64,000 bases of DNA from Streptomyces venezuelae (lineage in GTDB: Bacteria; Actinomycetota; Actinomycetes; Streptomycetales; Streptomycetaceae). Both the position numbers and the translations under genes were made by a program. How positions within the stretch are numbered: the stretch's first letter is position 1; the number at the start of each line of letters is the position of its first letter. A model generated the notes under the pieces. The model saw only the letters and a list, made by a program, of their open reading frames with translations, was not told the origin of the DNA and ran no database searches. The DNA lies in the NCBI RefSeq assembly GCF_008642315.1, contig NZ_CP029192.1, positions 1,984,001 to 2,048,000 of the forward strand, in the 5' to 3' direction. Shown here one piece after another: positions 17,053 through 26,696 of this stretch.

Positions 17053-17083
17053 CAGCCAGGCGTCCGGTATACGGACGTGGCTG
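17053..17083 (+). terminator. Hairpin downstream of the ribose operon
   Basis: An inverted repeat of two 6-base blocks (cagcca and cgtccg pairing with cggacg and tggctg) with a two-base bulge and a gtata loop lies 25 bases after rbsD. No T-run follows, as is common in Streptomyces. It is the likely end of the operon transcript. Confidence 0.5.
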
Positions 17084-17095
17084 ACCGTCATGTGA

Positions 17096-18556
<1,461 letters not shown>

Positions 18557-18563
18557 GACGTCG

Positions 18564-18596
18564 GGGGGTCGGCGCGCCCGGAGCGCGCCGACCCCC
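18564..18596. terminator. Bidirectional hairpin terminator between aminopeptidase gene and msrB
   Basis: A perfect 14-base stem (gggggtcggcgcgc pairing with gcgcgccgaccccc) with a 5-base loop (ccgga) lies between two convergent genes, 8 bases after the aminopeptidase stop and 14 before the msrB stop. No T-run is present, but the stem is very stable and suits both directions. Confidence 0.8.
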
Positions 18597-18609
18597 TGCC
18601 ACTTCCGCC

Positions 18610-19017
18610 TCAGCCCCCGCTCGGCGTCAGCCGCAGCGAGATGCTGTTGATGCAGTACCGCTGGTCCGTCGGGGTGGGGTAGCCCTCGCCCTCGAAGACG
18701 TGGCCCAGGTGCGAGCCGCAGCGGGCGCAGCGGACCTCGGTGCGGACCATGCCGTGCGAGGTGTCCTGGAGCAGCTCGACCGCGTCCGTGTCCTTGGGGT
18801 CGAAGAAGCTCGGCCAGCCGCAGTGCGACTCGAACTTCTCCGTCGAGGTGAACAGCTCCGCGCCGCAGGCACGGCAGGAGTAGACGCCCTCGGTCTTGGT
18901 GTCCGTGTACTCACCGACGAAGGCGGGCTCGGTGCCGGCCTGGCGCAGCACCGCGTACTCCGAGGGGGTCAGCTCCGCCCGCCACTGCTCGTCCGGCTTC
19001 TCGACGTCGTACGACAT
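18610..19017 (-). CDS. msrB: Peptide-methionine (R)-S-oxide reductase MsrB
   Basis: A 135-residue cytosolic enzyme that reduces methionine-R-sulfoxide in proteins. Two CxxC zinc-binding pairs are present (CRACG near 48-52 and CARCG near 97-101), along with ESHCGWPSFF and GHVFEGEGYPTPTDQRYCINSISL, where the C in RYCINS is the catalytic cysteine. Length is normal for the family. It lies 31 bases downstream of murC on the same strand, a pairing I recall from other Streptomyces chromosomes, and is probably cotranscribed with it. The ribosome site GGGGAAGG is partly supplied by a duplicated stretch after the murC stop. Confidence 0.96.
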   Translation of the reverse strand: MSYDVEKPDEQWRAELTPSEYAVLRQAGTEPAFVGEYTDTKTEGVYSCRACGAELFTSTEKFESHCGWPSFFDPKDTDAVELLQDTSHGMVRTEVRCARCGSHLGHVFEGEGYPTPTDQRYCINSISLRLTPSGG

Positions 19018-19030
19018 GGGTGCCTTCCCC

Positions 19031-19066
19031 TTACTTCGACAGCTCGACTTACTTCGACAGCTCGGC
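19031..19066. repeat. 18-bp tandem duplication covering the murC stop codon
   Basis: The 18-base block ttacttcgacagctcgac (19031-19048) is repeated with one change at 19049-19066. The second copy encodes the last residues and stop of murC (ELSK, stop); the first copy repeats VELSK and a stop just downstream. It looks like a replication-slippage event that left a spare stop codon in the murC-msrB spacer. Confidence 0.9.
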
Positions 19067-20452
19067 CAGGATCTGCGGGCCGAGGTCCGTGACGTCGCCC
19101 GCTCCCATGGTGAGAACGAGATCGCCGGGCTTCGCCATTCCCGCGATCGTGCGGACGGCCTCCGCCTTGTCGTGGACGGCCTCGACCTCGGCGCCCGCCG
19201 CGCGCGCGGCGTCGACGATCAGGGCGCTGGTGATGCCGGGGATCGGGTCCTCGCGGGCCGGGTAGATGTCGAGGACCACGGAGGAGTCGGCGAGGGCGAG
19301 GGCCTGGCCCATCTCGGTGCCCAGCTCCTGGGTGCGCGAGAACAGGTGGGGCTGGAAGAGGACGAGGATGCGGGAGCCGTCCGCGGCGGAGCGCATCGCC
19401 TCCAGGTCGGCCGTCATCTCGGTGGGGTGGTGGGCGTAGGAGTCGATGACCTGGACGCCCGCGGCCTCGCCCTTGAGCTGGAGGCGGCGCTTGACGCCCG
19501 TGTACGACTTCAGGGCGCCGGCCAGGTTCCGGGAGGGGATACCGAGGGCGATGCCCGCGGCGAGGGCCGCGACGGCGTTGTTCGCGTAGTGGCGGCCGGG
19601 GACCGAGACCGTGAAGGTCAGCAGCTTGCCGTCCAGGAGGACGGTGACCTCGCTGGTCAGGCCGCGGGCCGTGATCTTGTGGATGCGCAGGTCGGCGTCC
19701 TCGGACTCGCCGTACGTGACGACCTTGAGCTCTCCGAGGTCGCGGACGCGCCGGGTCAGCTCGACGGCGCCCGGCTGGTCCGCCGAGACGACCAGGGTGC
19801 CGCCGGGGACGATCCGGCCCGCGAAGACCTCGAAGGATTCGTAGATCTCGTCCATCGACGCGTAGTTGGCGTGGTGGTCGAGCTCCACGTTGAGGACGAT
19901 GGCGACCTCGGGCGCGTATTTGTGGAAGCTGCGGTCGCTTTCGTCCGCCTCGGCGACGAAGATGTCGCCCTTGCCGTGCAGCGCGTTGGAGCCCGGCACG
20001 TCGAGGTCGCCGCCGATCGCGTACGACGGGTCGAGGCCGAGGGTGGCGAGGGTGACGGCGAGCATCGACGTCGTCGTGGTCTTGCCGTGGGTGCCCGCGA
20101 CGGCGATCGGGCGCAGGCCCTCCATGAGGCCGGCCAGGGCGTCCGAGCGGTGCACGACGGGGATGCCGAGCTCGGCGGCGCGGGCCAGCTCAGGGTTGTC
20201 CTCGCGGATGGCGGAGGAGACGACGACGCAGGTGGCGTCGGGCGCGAGGTGGGCCGCGTCGTGGCCGATGTGGACCGTGGCGCCCAGCGCGCGCAGCGCC
20301 TCGGCGGTGGCGGACTCCCGGGCGTCGCTGCCCGCGACCCGGGAGCCGCGCTGGGCGAGGATCTTCGCGATGCCCGACATCCCGGCGCCGCCGATGCCGA
20401 TGAAGTGCGGTCGGTCCATGTCGGCCATGGACTGGGGCAGGCCGGGTGCCAT
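19049..20452 (-). CDS. murC: UDP-N-acetylmuramate-L-alanine ligase
   Basis: A 467-residue Mur ligase that adds L-alanine to UDP-MurNAc, the first step of the peptidoglycan stem peptide. Motifs present are the N-terminal Rossmann HFIGIGGAGMSGIA, the ATP P-loop AGTHGKTTTTSML, the UDP-sugar region YAIGGDL, EADESDRSF and NVELDHHANY, and the C-terminal IDSYAHHPTEM and ILVLFQPHLFSRT. I chose the ATG at 20452, which has GGGGAG upstream; the frame extends to 20515 without a better start. Essential and cytosolic. Finding murC alone, outside the dcw cluster, is usual for Streptomyces. Confidence 0.96.
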   Translation of the reverse strand: MAPGLPQSMADMDRPHFIGIGGAGMSGIAKILAQRGSRVAGSDARESATAEALRALGATVHIGHDAAHLAPDATCVVVSSAIREDNPELARAAELGIPVVHRSDALAGLMEGLRPIAVAGTHGKTTTTSMLAVTLATLGLDPSYAIGGDLDVPGSNALHGKGDIFVAEADESDRSFHKYAPEVAIVLNVELDHHANYASMDEIYESFEVFAGRIVPGGTLVVSADQPGAVELTRRVRDLGELKVVTYGESEDADLRIHKITARGLTSEVTVLLDGKLLTFTVSVPGRHYANNAVAALAAGIALGIPSRNLAGALKSYTGVKRRLQLKGEAAGVQVIDSYAHHPTEMTADLEAMRSAADGSRILVLFQPHLFSRTQELGTEMGQALALADSSVVLDIYPAREDPIPGITSALIVDAARAAGAEVEAVHDKAEAVRTIAGMAKPGDLVLTMGAGDVTDLGPQILAELSK

Positions 20453-20554
20453 GCGTGTGTCTCCCCTGGTGGTACGACGACTGAGAAGGCCCCAGCCTAT
20501 TGCCTCCCGCGGCACACGACGCCCGAGGCACCCGGGCCCCGCCCTGGCCGCCGC

Positions 20555-21055
20555 CTAGTTCTCGTCCGCCAGGCTGTGCGAGAAGAGCTTCAGGACCGGG
20601 ACGCCCACCTTGTGGCGGGCCCTCGAGGCCCAGTCGCGATGGAAGAACTCCTCGACGTAGTGCGGGTCGGTCAGGACGATCACCTCGTCGGCCCCGGCCT
20701 CGGCGACCAGCGTCTTGAGTGCGTCCAGCGGATGGTTCTCGATGAGCCGCCCCTGTGCCGCGCAGCCCGCCGCCCGCAGCGCCGTCAGGGAGACCTGCAG
20801 CGCCCGCTCGCCGAAGCCCGCCGCCTCCTGACCCTCCGGGGTCTCGCCCTCGCGCGCCGCCTCGTCGAGCTCGCCCAGGGCGACGTCGTCGATGGCGCGC
20901 AGCAGCCGGTCCGCCTGGTCGCCCCGCGGCTGGAGCAGCACGTGGAAGGTGATGGGCTCGTCCCCGTGCAAGGTGGTGACGAACTCCACGTCGGCGGACG
21001 TCAGGGCCTTCTCGATCATCAATACGCTTGTGAACACGCCAGGCGCCCTTCTCAT
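20555..21055 (-). CDS. Conserved hypothetical protein (UspA/nucleotide-binding-like)
   Basis: A 166-residue protein starting at ATG 21055 with AGGAGGG eight bases upstream; an internal ATG at 21019 has no ribosome site. The first 60 residues are beta-rich (VEFVTTLHGDEPITFHVLLQPRG), the middle is acidic and helical (GELDEAAREGETPEGQEAAGFGERAL), and the C-terminal part (LKTLVAEAGADEVIVLTDPHYVEEFFHRDW) looks like the second half of a universal-stress-protein Rossmann fold with VGVPVLKLFSH at the end. Orthologues in Streptomyces are, from memory, sometimes mislabelled indole-3-glycerol phosphate synthase; none of that enzyme's motifs is visible. Function unknown. It lies upstream of murC on the same strand with a 102-base gap. 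Confidence 0.75.
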   Translation of the reverse strand: MRRAPGVFTSVLMIEKALTSADVEFVTTLHGDEPITFHVLLQPRGDQADRLLRAIDDVALGELDEAAREGETPEGQEAAGFGERALQVSLTALRAAGCAAQGRLIENHPLDALKTLVAEAGADEVIVLTDPHYVEEFFHRDWASRARHKVGVPVLKLFSHSLADEN

Positions 21056-21169
21056 CCGTGGGCCCTCCTGAGGCCCTTGCGGAAACCATCCTGCCCCGTG
21101 CCCGCACGGGGTCTGCGAGATCTAGTGTGCCCATCCGAAGCCAAACGGAACGGCTGATTCCGCCGATTG

Positions 21170-22003
21170 TCAGCTTCGACGGTATCGGGTGTAGAGGAAC
21201 CCGGCCTCCTCCAATACGGACGTCAGTACGAATCGGTCGGGGTCCCGCAGAGCGGATCCGCCCGCGATCCGCTGCGCGTCCCCCGCGGCGAGCATCGGCG
21301 ACACCGTCAGACAGAGCTCGTCCAGCGCCTGGGCCGCCACGAACTGGCCGAGCAGCCGGGGCCCGCCCTCCGTGAGCAGCCGGGTGAGCCCGCGCTCGGC
21401 CAGGGCGGGCGCCACCCGCTCCGGTTCCACGGTCGCGCCCTCGCCCGCGATCACCACGACGGCGCCCGCACGCTCCGCCGCGGCGACCCGGTCGGCCGGT
21501 GCGGAGGCCCCGGTCACGAGGAGCGTGGGCGTCACGGGCGAGGTGAAGAGCGGAAGCGAGAAGTCCAGGTCGAGCCCGGCGCTGACCACCGCGATGGCGG
21601 GCGCCTCCGTCTGGCCGGCGTCGGCGCGGTGCCGGGCGAAGGCCTCACGTGACTTCGCCGGACGGTAGCCCTCCTTCCGGACGGTCTCGGCGCCGACGAT
21701 CACGGCGTCCGCGAGGCCGCGCAGGGTGCCGAAGATCCGCATGTCGGTGGCGCCGGAGATCGGGTGGGAGCGGCCGTCGTGGTGGGCCGCGCCGTCGAGG
21801 GTGGACACCATGTTGGCGCGCAGCCAGGCCGTCTCCCCCGGCGGGTAGGCGTAGGCCTCGGCCAGCTCGTCGAGGCTCCACTCCCGGTCGGCCGTGTCAC
21901 CCGTGCGATGGGGCGTCCGGTCGTGTGTCCGGTCGGCTGTCCGGTCGTGTGTCCGGTCGCTCACGTCGGCTGTCTGGTCGGTCACAGGGAACAGGCGTCG
22001 CAT
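21170..22003 (-). CDS. RibD C-terminal-type pyrimidine reductase family protein
   Basis: A 277-residue protein. From about residue 55 it matches the RibD C-terminal/dihydrofolate-reductase-like fold: RANMVSTLDGAAHHDGRSHPISG, the NADPH loop LRGLADAVIVGAETVRKEGYRP, and LTRLLTEGGPRLLGQFV. In riboflavin synthesis this fold reduces the ribosyl side chain; stand-alone actinobacterial versions may act on other pyrimidines or related substrates. No deaminase domain is fused. The N-terminal 45 residues are a low-complexity DRTHDRTADRTHDRTPHRTG stretch, matched by short gt-rich repeats around 21900-21965, and may be recently expanded. It is divergent from zapE with 36 bases between start codons, so promoters must overlap. 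Confidence 0.85.
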   Translation of the reverse strand: MRRLFPVTDQTADVSDRTHDRTADRTHDRTPHRTGDTADREWSLDELAEAYAYPPGETAWLRANMVSTLDGAAHHDGRSHPISGATDMRIFGTLRGLADAVIVGAETVRKEGYRPAKSREAFARHRADAGQTEAPAIAVVSAGLDLDFSLPLFTSPVTPTLLVTGASAPADRVAAAERAGAVVVIAGEGATVEPERVAPALAERGLTRLLTEGGPRLLGQFVAAQALDELCLTVSPMLAAGDAQRIAGGSALRDPDRFVLTSVLEEAGFLYTRYRRS

Positions 22004-22039
22004 GTCCGCAGTCTTGCACGCCCCCTAAACTGGGGAACC

Positions 22040-23128
22040 GTGTCGTCCTCCGCCGCCTCCGGGCACCACCCCATAGCCGAAGTGGCTCCGCTGTCCCTGT
22101 GCGCCCGCGAGCCGCACGTCCCGGCCGACCGTCTGGTCGCCGAGATGGTGCCGCCGCCGCGCTTCGAAGCCGCCCGCTTCGACACGTACATCCCGGACCC
22201 GAACCAGCCGAGCCAGACCGAGGCGGTGCGCGTCCTGAGCGGTTTCGCGGCGGGACTCGGCGGGGCGCACGCGAGCGGCGCGGGCAAGCGGCGCTGGTTC
22301 CAGAAGAAGGCGGCCGCCCCGGCGGGCCCCCGCGGCATCTACCTCGACGGTGGGTACGGCGTCGGCAAGACCCACCTGCTCGCCTCCCTCTGGCACGCGA
22401 CGCCCGCCGCCCCCGAGCAGAAGGCGTTCGGCACCTTCGTCGAGCTGACCAACCTGGTCGGCGCGCTCGGCTTCCAGCAGACCGTCCGCACCCTCGGCGG
22501 GCACCGGCTGCTCTGCATCGACGAATTCGAGCTCGACGACCCGGGTGACACGGTCCTGGTCTCCTCGCTGCTCTCCAAGCTCGTCGGGGAGGGTGTGGCG
22601 CTCGCCGCGACCTCGAACACGCTGCCCGGCAAGCTCGGCGAGGGCCGGTTCGCGGCCACGGACTTCATGCGCGAGATCCAGGGTCTGTCGTCCCACTTCA
22701 AGGCGTTGCGGATCGACGGCGAGGACTACCGCCACCGGGGCCTTCCGGAGGCCCCCGCTCCGTACTCGGAGGAGCAGGTCACCAAGGCGGCGTACGCGAC
22801 CGACCGCGCCTCCCTCGACGACTTCCCGCACCTCCTTGAACACCTGTCCAAGGTTCACCCGAGCCGGTACGGCGCGCTGACCGACGACCTCGGCGCCGTC
22901 TGCCTCACCGACGTGACGCCGGTGCCGGACCAGTCGACCGCTCTGCGCCTTGTGGTGCTCGCCGACCGGCTGTACGACCGAGAGGTGCCGGTGCTCGCCT
23001 CCGGCGTGCCCTTCGACCGGCTCTTCAGCGAGGACATGCTCAACGGCGGGTACCGGAAGAAGTACTTCCGTGCCATCTCGCGGCTCACGGCGCTCGCGCG
23101 GGACGCCAAGGGGCTCGTGGACGCCTAG
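22040..23128 (+). CDS. zapE: ZapE/AFG1-family ATPase
   Basis: A 362-residue P-loop ATPase. The Walker A is GIYLDGGYGVGKTHLLASLWHA and the Walker B is LLCIDEFELDDPGDT, followed by the AFG1-type sensor region AATSNTLPGKLGEGRFAATDFMREIQ and the C-terminal ALRLVVLADRLYDREVPV. In E. coli ZapE associates with the Z-ring and destabilises FtsZ polymers; the mitochondrial homologue assists respiratory-complex turnover. The actinobacterial role is not established. I selected the GTG at 22040 (after GGGGAA); the frame is open further upstream but there lies inside the divergent reductase gene. Single-gene unit. Confidence 0.88.
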   Translation: MSSSAASGHHPIAEVAPLSLCAREPHVPADRLVAEMVPPPRFEAARFDTYIPDPNQPSQTEAVRVLSGFAAGLGGAHASGAGKRRWFQKKAAAPAGPRGIYLDGGYGVGKTHLLASLWHATPAAPEQKAFGTFVELTNLVGALGFQQTVRTLGGHRLLCIDEFELDDPGDTVLVSSLLSKLVGEGVALAATSNTLPGKLGEGRFAATDFMREIQGLSSHFKALRIDGEDYRHRGLPEAPAPYSEEQVTKAAYATDRASLDDFPHLLEHLSKVHPSRYGALTDDLGAVCLTDVTPVPDQSTALRLVVLADRLYDREVPVLASGVPFDRLFSEDMLNGGYRKKYFRAISRLTALARDAKGLVDA

Positions 23129-23256
23129 CCGTGCTTCGGCGGCGGTGACACGGGACGGCACACGAAACGGAAGCTACGCGCGTGGTTCCCGCGCACCAGA
23201 GCGCGTGGTACACACATCCGGTCACATTCCTGTCCGCCAGCAGGAGGTTGTCCATC

Positions 23257-24618
23257 ATGTCTGCCACTCGACGTCAGATGCTCGCCCGCTCCGGTGCCGT
23301 GGGCGCCGGAATCGCCTTCACCGGCGCGCTCTCCGAACTCTTCGCGGGCACCGCGGCCGCACACGGCAAGGCCGGTTACGGCCCTCTCGTCCCCGACCCC
23401 GAGGGCCTGCTCGACTTGCCCAGGGGTTTCCGCTACAAGGTCCTCTCCCGCGAGGGCGACGAACTGCGGTCGGGCGAGGGCAAGGTGCCCAGCAACCACG
23501 ACGGCATGGCCGCCTTCCGCGGCCGCCACGGCGGCGTCCATCTCGTGCGCAACCACGAGAACCGCGTCACCGGCAAGATCGGCGTGCCGACCGTCCGGGG
23601 CCTGACCTACGACCCGATGGCCAAGGGCGGCTGTACGGCGCTCTCCCTCGACCGGCGGAACGACGTCCTCGGCGAGCGCGTCGCGATCGCCGGGACCGCC
23701 GTCAACTGCGCGGGCGGGCCGACCCCTTGGGGCACCTGGCTCACCTGTGAGGAGACCGAGGACAAGGCCGGCACGAACGGCTACACCAAGGACCACGGTT
23801 TCATCTTCGAGGTCGACCCGGTGGACCCGCACCGCACCGGCGCGGTGCCGCTGACCGCGATGGGCCGCTTCCAGCACGAGGCCATCGCCGTCGACCCGAA
23901 GCGCGGCGTCGTCTACGAGACCGAGGACGCCTTCCAGAAACCCTTCGGCCTGTTCTACCGCTTCCTGCCCAAGAAGCCCGAGGGCGGCCGCGGTTCGCTG
24001 CGCGCGGGCGGAAAGCTCCAGGCCATGCGGGTGCCGGGTGTGCCCGACCTGTCCGCCGTCCAGGAGACGGGCGCCTGCTTCGACGGGATCGAGTGGGTCG
24101 ACGTCCCGGACCCGCTGGCGGCCGAAACCCCCATCCGCCTCCAGGACTTCGGCAAGAAGGGCATCACCCACGCGCAGAAGCTGGAGGGCTGCTACTGGGG
24201 CGGCTCGTCCGTCTACTTCGTCTCGTCGTTCGCCCACAGCGCCGAGGGCTCGGCGGGCGACCACTTCGGGCAGGTCTGGCGGTACGACCCGTCGAGGCGC
24301 CGCCTCACCCTCGTGATCGTGTTCGGTCCGAGCACCGACATCCAGATGCCGGGCGAGTCCCCCGACAACATCTGCCTCGCGCCGAGCGGCGGCCTGATGG
24401 TGTGCGAGGACGGCAGCGGCGCCCAGCACGTGTACGGACTCACTCGGCGCGGCGAGGTCTACGCGATGGCCCGCGGCAGGCAGAACATCGGCACCCCGGA
24501 GGAGCCCGAGTGGGGCGAGTTCGCGGGCGTCACGTTCTCCCCCGACCACGACACGATGTACGTGAACTGCTACACGCCCGGCACGACGTTCGCCGTGACG
24601 GGCCCCTGGCACCGGTAG
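23257..24618 (+). CDS. Secreted PhoX-type alkaline phosphatase (DUF839)
   Basis: A 453-residue protein beginning at ATG 23257 with AGGAGG at 23242-23247. The N-terminus SATRRQMLARSGAVGAGIAF has a twin-arginine motif and hydrophobic stretch, so Tat export of a folded, metallated enzyme is likely. The body matches PhoX: VPSNHDGMAAF, LVRNHENR, CAGGPTPWGTWLTCEET, FEVDP, GRFQHEAIAVDP, ETEDAFQKPFGLFYRF, PGESPDNICLAPSGGLMVCEDG and FAGVTFSPD. The Cys in GTWLTCEET and the acidic clusters supply ligands in characterised PhoX (Fe/Ca cofactor). It probably releases phosphate from organic esters outside the cell. I looked for PHO boxes upstream and found only weak 11-base periodic matches near 23213-23245, so PhoP control is plausible but unproven. 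Confidence 0.87.
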   Translation: MSATRRQMLARSGAVGAGIAFTGALSELFAGTAAAHGKAGYGPLVPDPEGLLDLPRGFRYKVLSREGDELRSGEGKVPSNHDGMAAFRGRHGGVHLVRNHENRVTGKIGVPTVRGLTYDPMAKGGCTALSLDRRNDVLGERVAIAGTAVNCAGGPTPWGTWLTCEETEDKAGTNGYTKDHGFIFEVDPVDPHRTGAVPLTAMGRFQHEAIAVDPKRGVVYETEDAFQKPFGLFYRFLPKKPEGGRGSLRAGGKLQAMRVPGVPDLSAVQETGACFDGIEWVDVPDPLAAETPIRLQDFGKKGITHAQKLEGCYWGGSSVYFVSSFAHSAEGSAGDHFGQVWRYDPSRRRLTLVIVFGPSTDIQMPGESPDNICLAPSGGLMVCEDGSGAQHVYGLTRRGEVYAMARGRQNIGTPEEPEWGEFAGVTFSPDHDTMYVNCYTPGTTFAVTGPWHR

Positions 24619-24676
24619 CGGACGCCGCGGAACAAAGCACTGGCGGCCCCGGCTCCGCTCGGCCGACCATGGAAGC

Positions 24677-25243
24677 ATGAGCGATCAGAACGACCGTCCC
24701 GAGCGATGGAGCCGGGCCACCACCTACCCCGACATGTGGGCCGATCCGGACGACGACCCCCGCGACAGCGAGGGGAACAGTCCGGACGGCGAGCTGCCGA
24801 CGCTGCTCGACTTCCTGTCGGGGTACCGCATGACCCTGCGCATGAAGTGCGAGGGCCTGGACGCGGAACAGCTGGCCCGCCGCTCGGTGCCGCCGTCGAC
24901 GATGTCGCTCCTCGGCCTGGTCCGCCATCTCGCCGAGGTGGAGCGGGACTGGCGCAACTGGATCAGCGAGGACCCGGCTCCGCGGCTGTGGGGTCCCAAG
25001 GACGCGGACTTCCACGGGGCCGTCGCGGACCAGGCGGTGGTCGACGAGGCGTTCGCCGCGCTGGAACGCGAGCAGGCGGCGACCGATGCCGCCCTCGCCG
25101 CCCACCCGGACCTGGGCGAACGCCTGGGCAAGGACCGCACGTCGGTCCGCGAACTGATGGTGCACCGCGTCGAGGAGTACGCGCGGCACTGCGGCCACGC
25201 CGACCTGCTGCGCGAGTGCGTCGACGGCAGGGTCGGCCAGTAG
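24677..25243 (+). CDS. DinB-family (DUF664) protein
   Basis: A 188-residue cytosolic four-helix-bundle protein. The DinB/DUF664 pattern is visible: LLDFLSGYRMTLRMKCEGLDAEQLARRSVPPSTMSLLGLVRHLAEVERDWRNW, with the helix-borne His of RHLAEVE, and a second His pair in HRVEEYARHCGHADLLRE. Three histidines bind a metal in characterised family members. Such proteins include thiol S-transferases that use mycothiol or bacillithiol, but the substrate here cannot be told from sequence. It sits 58 bases after the PhoX gene on the same strand and converges on the sphingomyelinase-like gene with only 17 bases between stop codons. Confidence 0.85.
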   Translation: MSDQNDRPERWSRATTYPDMWADPDDDPRDSEGNSPDGELPTLLDFLSGYRMTLRMKCEGLDAEQLARRSVPPSTMSLLGLVRHLAEVERDWRNWISEDPAPRLWGPKDADFHGAVADQAVVDEAFAALEREQAATDAALAAHPDLGERLGKDRTSVRELMVHRVEEYARHCGHADLLRECVDGRVGQ

Positions 25244-25260
25244 CGGGTGCCGTCCTGCCC

Positions 25261-26244
25261 CTATCCGGCGGTCACGGGGTAGTGGTCCGACAGGTTCGTG
25301 TACGTGTACTCCTTGCCCCAGCTGGAGACCGTCCAGGGCGCGCTCCGCTCCTTGACCACGTCGTTGCGCCAGGCGGCGGGGCGGGCGTGGCCCGTGCGGT
25401 GCAGGACGTAGTCCAAGTCCTCGCGGGGGTCGTCCGGGTAACGCTCGGCGGCGATGGAGTTGTCCCGGGTGTCGAAGGAGTACGGGTGGCCGGTGCGGGC
25501 GTCGGCGGGGGCGAGGCCCGCGTCGGCGAGCATCGAGGCGTACTCGGCGCTGCGCGAGTCGACGTTGAAGTCACCCGCCACGACGACCTGTTCACCGGCG
25601 GGGATGTTCTTGGCGTCCAGGAAGGCGTCCATCTCCTTGAACTGCTTCGCGCGGGTCGCCGCGGCCTCGCCGCTGCCGCAGCCGGGATCGGTGGACTGGG
25701 CGTGCGTACCGACGACGTGCGCCTTGGTCCCGTTCACGTCCAACACGGCGTACACGAAACCCTTGTTGGAGTACGAGTCGGACCCGCAGGCGTCCTTGTA
25801 GACGTACTGCTCCTTGCGCACGATCGGCCACTTGCTGAGCACGGTCACGCCACCGTCCTCCGGCGTCACGGAGGAGTACGCGCCGCCGGTGGCATCCCAC
25901 CCGCTCTTGCCGCGCCCCATCACGGGAGTCTGGTGCGGGTAGCGCCCGGCCGCGTTCGCCTTCAGCGCGTCGGACGAGGAGTTGTCGAACGCCTCCTGAA
26001 GCACGACGACGTCCTGCCCCCGGAAGAAGTCGGCGACCGGTATCGCCTTCGCCCGGTGGTCCTGGCCCCAGTTCGGGTAGAGCGTCTTGCTGAACAGGAA
26101 GGTGTTGTACGTGAGCACCTTGAGCGGTGGCGGCGCGGCGGCCGCGTCGGCGGCCACCGCCGGGCCGCCGGCGACGAGTGTGGCACCGGCGACCACGGAG
26201 GCGAGAGCGACGACACGGGTCCTGCGCAGCACTGCGTACGACAC
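25261..26244 (-). CDS. Secreted sphingomyelinase C-like phosphodiesterase (EEP family)
   Basis: A 327-residue secreted enzyme. The signal peptide is SYAVLRRTRVVALASVVAGATLVAGGPAVAADA. The rest is an endonuclease/exonuclease/phosphatase fold of the bacterial neutral sphingomyelinase branch: LTYNTFLFSK (Asn), VVVLQEAFDNSSSD (metal Glu), VVGTHAQSTDPG, VVAGDFNVDS (Asp and Asn), DLDYVL, and the terminal LSDHYPV catalytic His. It probably hydrolyses sphingomyelin or other phospholipids. The GTG at 26244 is preceded by taggag; upstream frame extension has no signal-peptide logic. Its promoter region contains the oppositely ordered tiny gene at 26367-26546 on the same strand, so it may be the downstream partner of that gene. 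Confidence 0.88.
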   Translation of the reverse strand: MSYAVLRRTRVVALASVVAGATLVAGGPAVAADAAAAPPPLKVLTYNTFLFSKTLYPNWGQDHRAKAIPVADFFRGQDVVVLQEAFDNSSSDALKANAAGRYPHQTPVMGRGKSGWDATGGAYSSVTPEDGGVTVLSKWPIVRKEQYVYKDACGSDSYSNKGFVYAVLDVNGTKAHVVGTHAQSTDPGCGSGEAAATRAKQFKEMDAFLDAKNIPAGEQVVVAGDFNVDSRSAEYASMLADAGLAPADARTGHPYSFDTRDNSIAAERYPDDPREDLDYVLHRTGHARPAAWRNDVVKERSAPWTVSSWGKEYTYTNLSDHYPVTAG

Positions 26245-26366
26245 GGAAGCTCCTAGGGAGGCGGGGGGATTGCTGCGGGCCCGCACATCCAAGCAGCTGC
26301 GATTACGCCTGGGGATACGTCGCGTGAACGCGGTCCGCACTTCCCGGCCCGGATGTTCACCCGGCC

Positions 26367-26546
26367 CTATCTTCGTCGTACCGGCAAGATCTGGGCGAAG
26401 GCGCGCAGTACGGCCGCGCGCTCTTCCGGGGCCGTGCCCCGGACCGCGATGGCGAGGGCGGCCAGGAACGTCACGGCGATCACGACGACAGCGGCGAGCA
26501 GGAACTCGGGAGCCCCTGCGGCGAGTTCGATGAGGATGGTGGTCAT
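26367..26546 (-). CDS. Small single-pass membrane protein, 59 residues
   Basis: ATG at 26546 with a strong GGAGGAA site eight bases upstream; stop TAG at 26367-26369. The protein starts MTTILIELAAGAPEFLL, has one clear membrane helix (LLAAVVVIAVTFLAALAIAV, residues about 16-35), and ends with a charged amphipathic segment (TAPEERAAVLRAFAQILPVRRR). The N-out/C-in topology follows the positive C-terminus. No family is recognised, although small one-helix proteins of this layout are common in Streptomyces. It precedes the sphingomyelinase-like gene by 122 bases and lies downstream of the P450 operon on the same strand. Coding by codon position and ribosome site looks real. Confidence 0.65.
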   Translation of the reverse strand: MTTILIELAAGAPEFLLAAVVVIAVTFLAALAIAVRGTAPEERAAVLRAFAQILPVRRR

Positions 26547-26696
26547 GGCGGTTCCTCCGTCGGCAGGCCGGAGCGGGTGAAGGCGAAATCCCCTCAGAAA
26601 TCCGGGGATCCGGGGTGCCGAGTGACCGACGGAGACGCGTCCGGCGTGGGCCGGCGGCAGGGCTGCGTCCGGGGTGGTCGGCCCCGGCGACCGGGG

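Noticed and set aside
20555..21055. Indole-3-glycerol phosphate synthase
   Set aside because: No TIM-barrel phosphate loop or catalytic lysine pattern is visible in the 166 residues.
23205..23256. PHO boxes before the PhoX phosphatase gene
   Set aside because: Only weak periodic matches to the 11-base unit exist; not enough to annotate an operator.
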